Under the pieces are notes generated by a model. The model did no database searches and was not told where the DNA came from. It saw nothing but the letters and a program-made list of their open reading frames with translations. Positions 5,165-6,426 of a DNA stretch of 6,426 nucleotides are shown here, in pieces. The position numbers and the translations under genes were made by a program. The stretch is from Sulfuritalea sp. (lineage in GTDB: Bacteria > Pseudomonadota > Gammaproteobacteria > Burkholderiales > Rhodocyclaceae): positions 1 through 6,426 of the forward strand of contig JAPLRA010000357.1 in the NCBI GenBank assembly GCA_026399445.1. Direction: 5' to 3'. Each line of letters opens with the position of its first letter. Position 1 is the stretch's first letter.

Positions 5165-6426
5165 TTAACCCAGCCGCGCGCTTTGCGCCTTGAGTTTTTC
5201 CAGTAGTGAGGAGAAACCTTCCAGCCGCTCTCGCTCCTGGGCCACGACTTGTTCTGGAGCCCGCGAGACAAAGCTTTCGGTACTGAGCTTTTTCTCCGCC
5301 TTGACGATTTCGCCTTCGATGCGGGCGATTTCCTTGGCGATGCGCTCCTTCTCGGCAGCCACGTCGATCTCGATCTTCAACATCAGGCGGAATTCGCCGA
5401 CGATCTGCACCGGTGCTTCGGAATCGGGCAGGGTGTCCGCCGTGGTGACTTCGGAAAGCTTGGCCAGCGCCGCGAGGTAGGGTGCATAGACGTTGAGAAT
5501 CGCCGTGTCGCCAGCGCCGACTAATGGCACACGCTGTGCCGGCGAGATGTTCATTTCACCGCGCAGGCTGCGGCAGGCGTTGATCATGTCCTTCAGTCGC
5601 GCCACCCAGGCTTCGGCCGCGGGGTCGCAGCGCGACAGGTCGGCTTTCGGGTAGGTCTGCAGCATCAGCGATCGGGTCTCATCGGCGGCATCGGCGCGGC
5701 CGGCCAGTGGTGCCACCGTCTGCCAGAGTTCCTCGGTGATGAAGGGTATCAGCGGATGGGCGAGACGCAGCACGGTCTCCAGCACCCGTACCAGGGTGCG
5801 GCGCGTGGCGCGCTGCTGCGCTTCGCTTCCCTGCTGCACCTGAACCTTGGCCAGTTCCAGATACCAGTCGCAGTATTCGTCCCAGATGAACTCGTAGATG
5901 GCGCGGGCCAACAGGTCGAAACGGTAATCGGCATAGTGCTGCTCCACCTCGTGTTCGACACGCTGCAGGCGGCTGACGATCCAGCGGTCGGCTGGCGAGA
6001 AGTCGAGGTAGCTGCCATTGCAGGCGTCCGACCCGTGCTCAGCCAGGCCGCAATCCTGCCCTTCGCAATTCATCAGCACGAAGCGCGAGGCGTTCCACAG
6101 TTTGTTGCAGAAGTTGCGATAGCCCTCGCAACGCTGCATGTCGAATTTGATGTCGCGCCCCGGCGAGGCCAGCGAGAGGAAGGTGAAGCGCAGCGCATCG
6201 GTGCCGAAGCCGGGAATGCCGTTCGGGTATTCGCGGCGGGTGCGCTTCTCGATCTTGGGTGCATCCTTCGGGTACATCAGGCCGGTGGTGCGCTTCTTCA
6301 CCAGATCATCGATCGTGATACCGTCGATCAGGTCGATCGGGTCGAGCACGTTGCCCTTGGACTTCGACATTTTCTGGCCTTCCGCGTCGCGGATCAGGCC
6401 ATGGACATAGACATCCCTGAACGGGA
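5165..6426 (-). CDS. valS: Valyl-tRNA synthetase, C-terminal part (5' end off the window)
   Basis: This is a class I aminoacyl-tRNA synthetase that charges tRNA-Val. About 419 C-terminal residues are present of a protein normally near 950. Within the visible part, PFRDVYVHG precedes the KMSKS ATP-binding signature at residues 18-22 (bases about 6360-6373), so the frame continues upstream past the window edge and the ATG inside KMSKS is not the start. The phrase DALRFTFLSLASPGRDIKFD and the NKLWNASRFV segment that follows are typical of ValS, leading into the helical anticodon-binding domain (HPLIPFITEELWQ). The last 70 residues (about 351-419) are a charged coiled coil including FVSRAPEQVV, the ValS tRNA-binding arm. 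The stop TAA (5165-5167) lies close to the shared terminator. It is a housekeeping gene with no functional tie to the sulfur genes. Confidence 0.97.
   Translation of the reverse strand, partial: PFRDVYVHGLIRDAEGQKMSKSKGNVLDPIDLIDGITIDDLVKKRTTGLMYPKDAPKIEKRTRREYPNGIPGFGTDALRFTFLSLASPGRDIKFDMQRCEGYRNFCNKLWNASRFVLMNCEGQDCGLAEHGSDACNGSYLDFSPADRWIVSRLQRVEHEVEQHYADYRFDLLARAIYEFIWDEYCDWYLELAKVQVQQGSEAQQRATRRTLVRVLETVLRLAHPLIPFITEELWQTVAPLAGRADAADETRSLMLQTYPKADLSRCDPAAEAWVARLKDMINACRSLRGEMNISPAQRVPLVGAGDTAILNVYAPYLAALAKLSEVTTADTLPDSEAPVQIVGEFRLMLKIEIDVAAEKERIAKEIARIEGEIVKAEKKLSTESFVSRAPEQVVAQERERLEGFSSLLEKLKAQSARLG

Overview
The window is part of a GC-rich chromosome, most likely from a betaproteobacterium (Rhodocyclales/Nitrosomonadales-like). 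That placement is inferred from the protein character and gene content, not from a search. Its theme is oxidation of reduced sulfur.

Layout: (1) At 1-1563 are the 3' part of an iron-sulfur subunit gene and a complete membrane-anchor gene of a DmsABC-type molybdoenzyme. They are best read as soeB and soeC of the cytoplasm-facing sulfite:quinone oxidoreductase SoeABC. The soeB reading frame carries an apparent one-base insertion near 410. (2) At 1656-1883 is tusA, a small sulfur-carrier gene with its own candidate promoter and a strong intrinsic terminator. (3) At 2127-4081 are dsrE2 (DsrE/DsrF-like sulfurtransferase family) and, 41 bp downstream, an OmpP1/FadL-type outer-membrane channel gene. 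The pair is preceded by an AT-rich leader with a perfect inverted repeat and ends in a hairpin terminator. (4) At 4196-5107 is a gene for an exported, cysteine-free protein of unknown function that looks DUF302-like. (5) On the minus strand, converging on it and sharing one terminator hairpin, is the 3' part of valS (valyl-tRNA synthetase), which runs off the right edge.

How the genes may work together: in known sulfur oxidizers TusA and DsrE2 handle protein-bound persulfide sulfur in the cytoplasm. Oxidation of that sulfur (by rDsr or sHdr systems, not visible here) yields sulfite, which SoeABC oxidizes to sulfate while passing electrons to quinone. The FadL-type channel and the periplasmic DUF302-like protein could serve uptake or handling of a hydrophobic or sulfur-containing substrate. 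That link is inference from gene order only. valS is an unrelated housekeeping gene marking the edge of the locus. No mobile elements, CRISPR arrays, tRNA or rRNA genes were seen.
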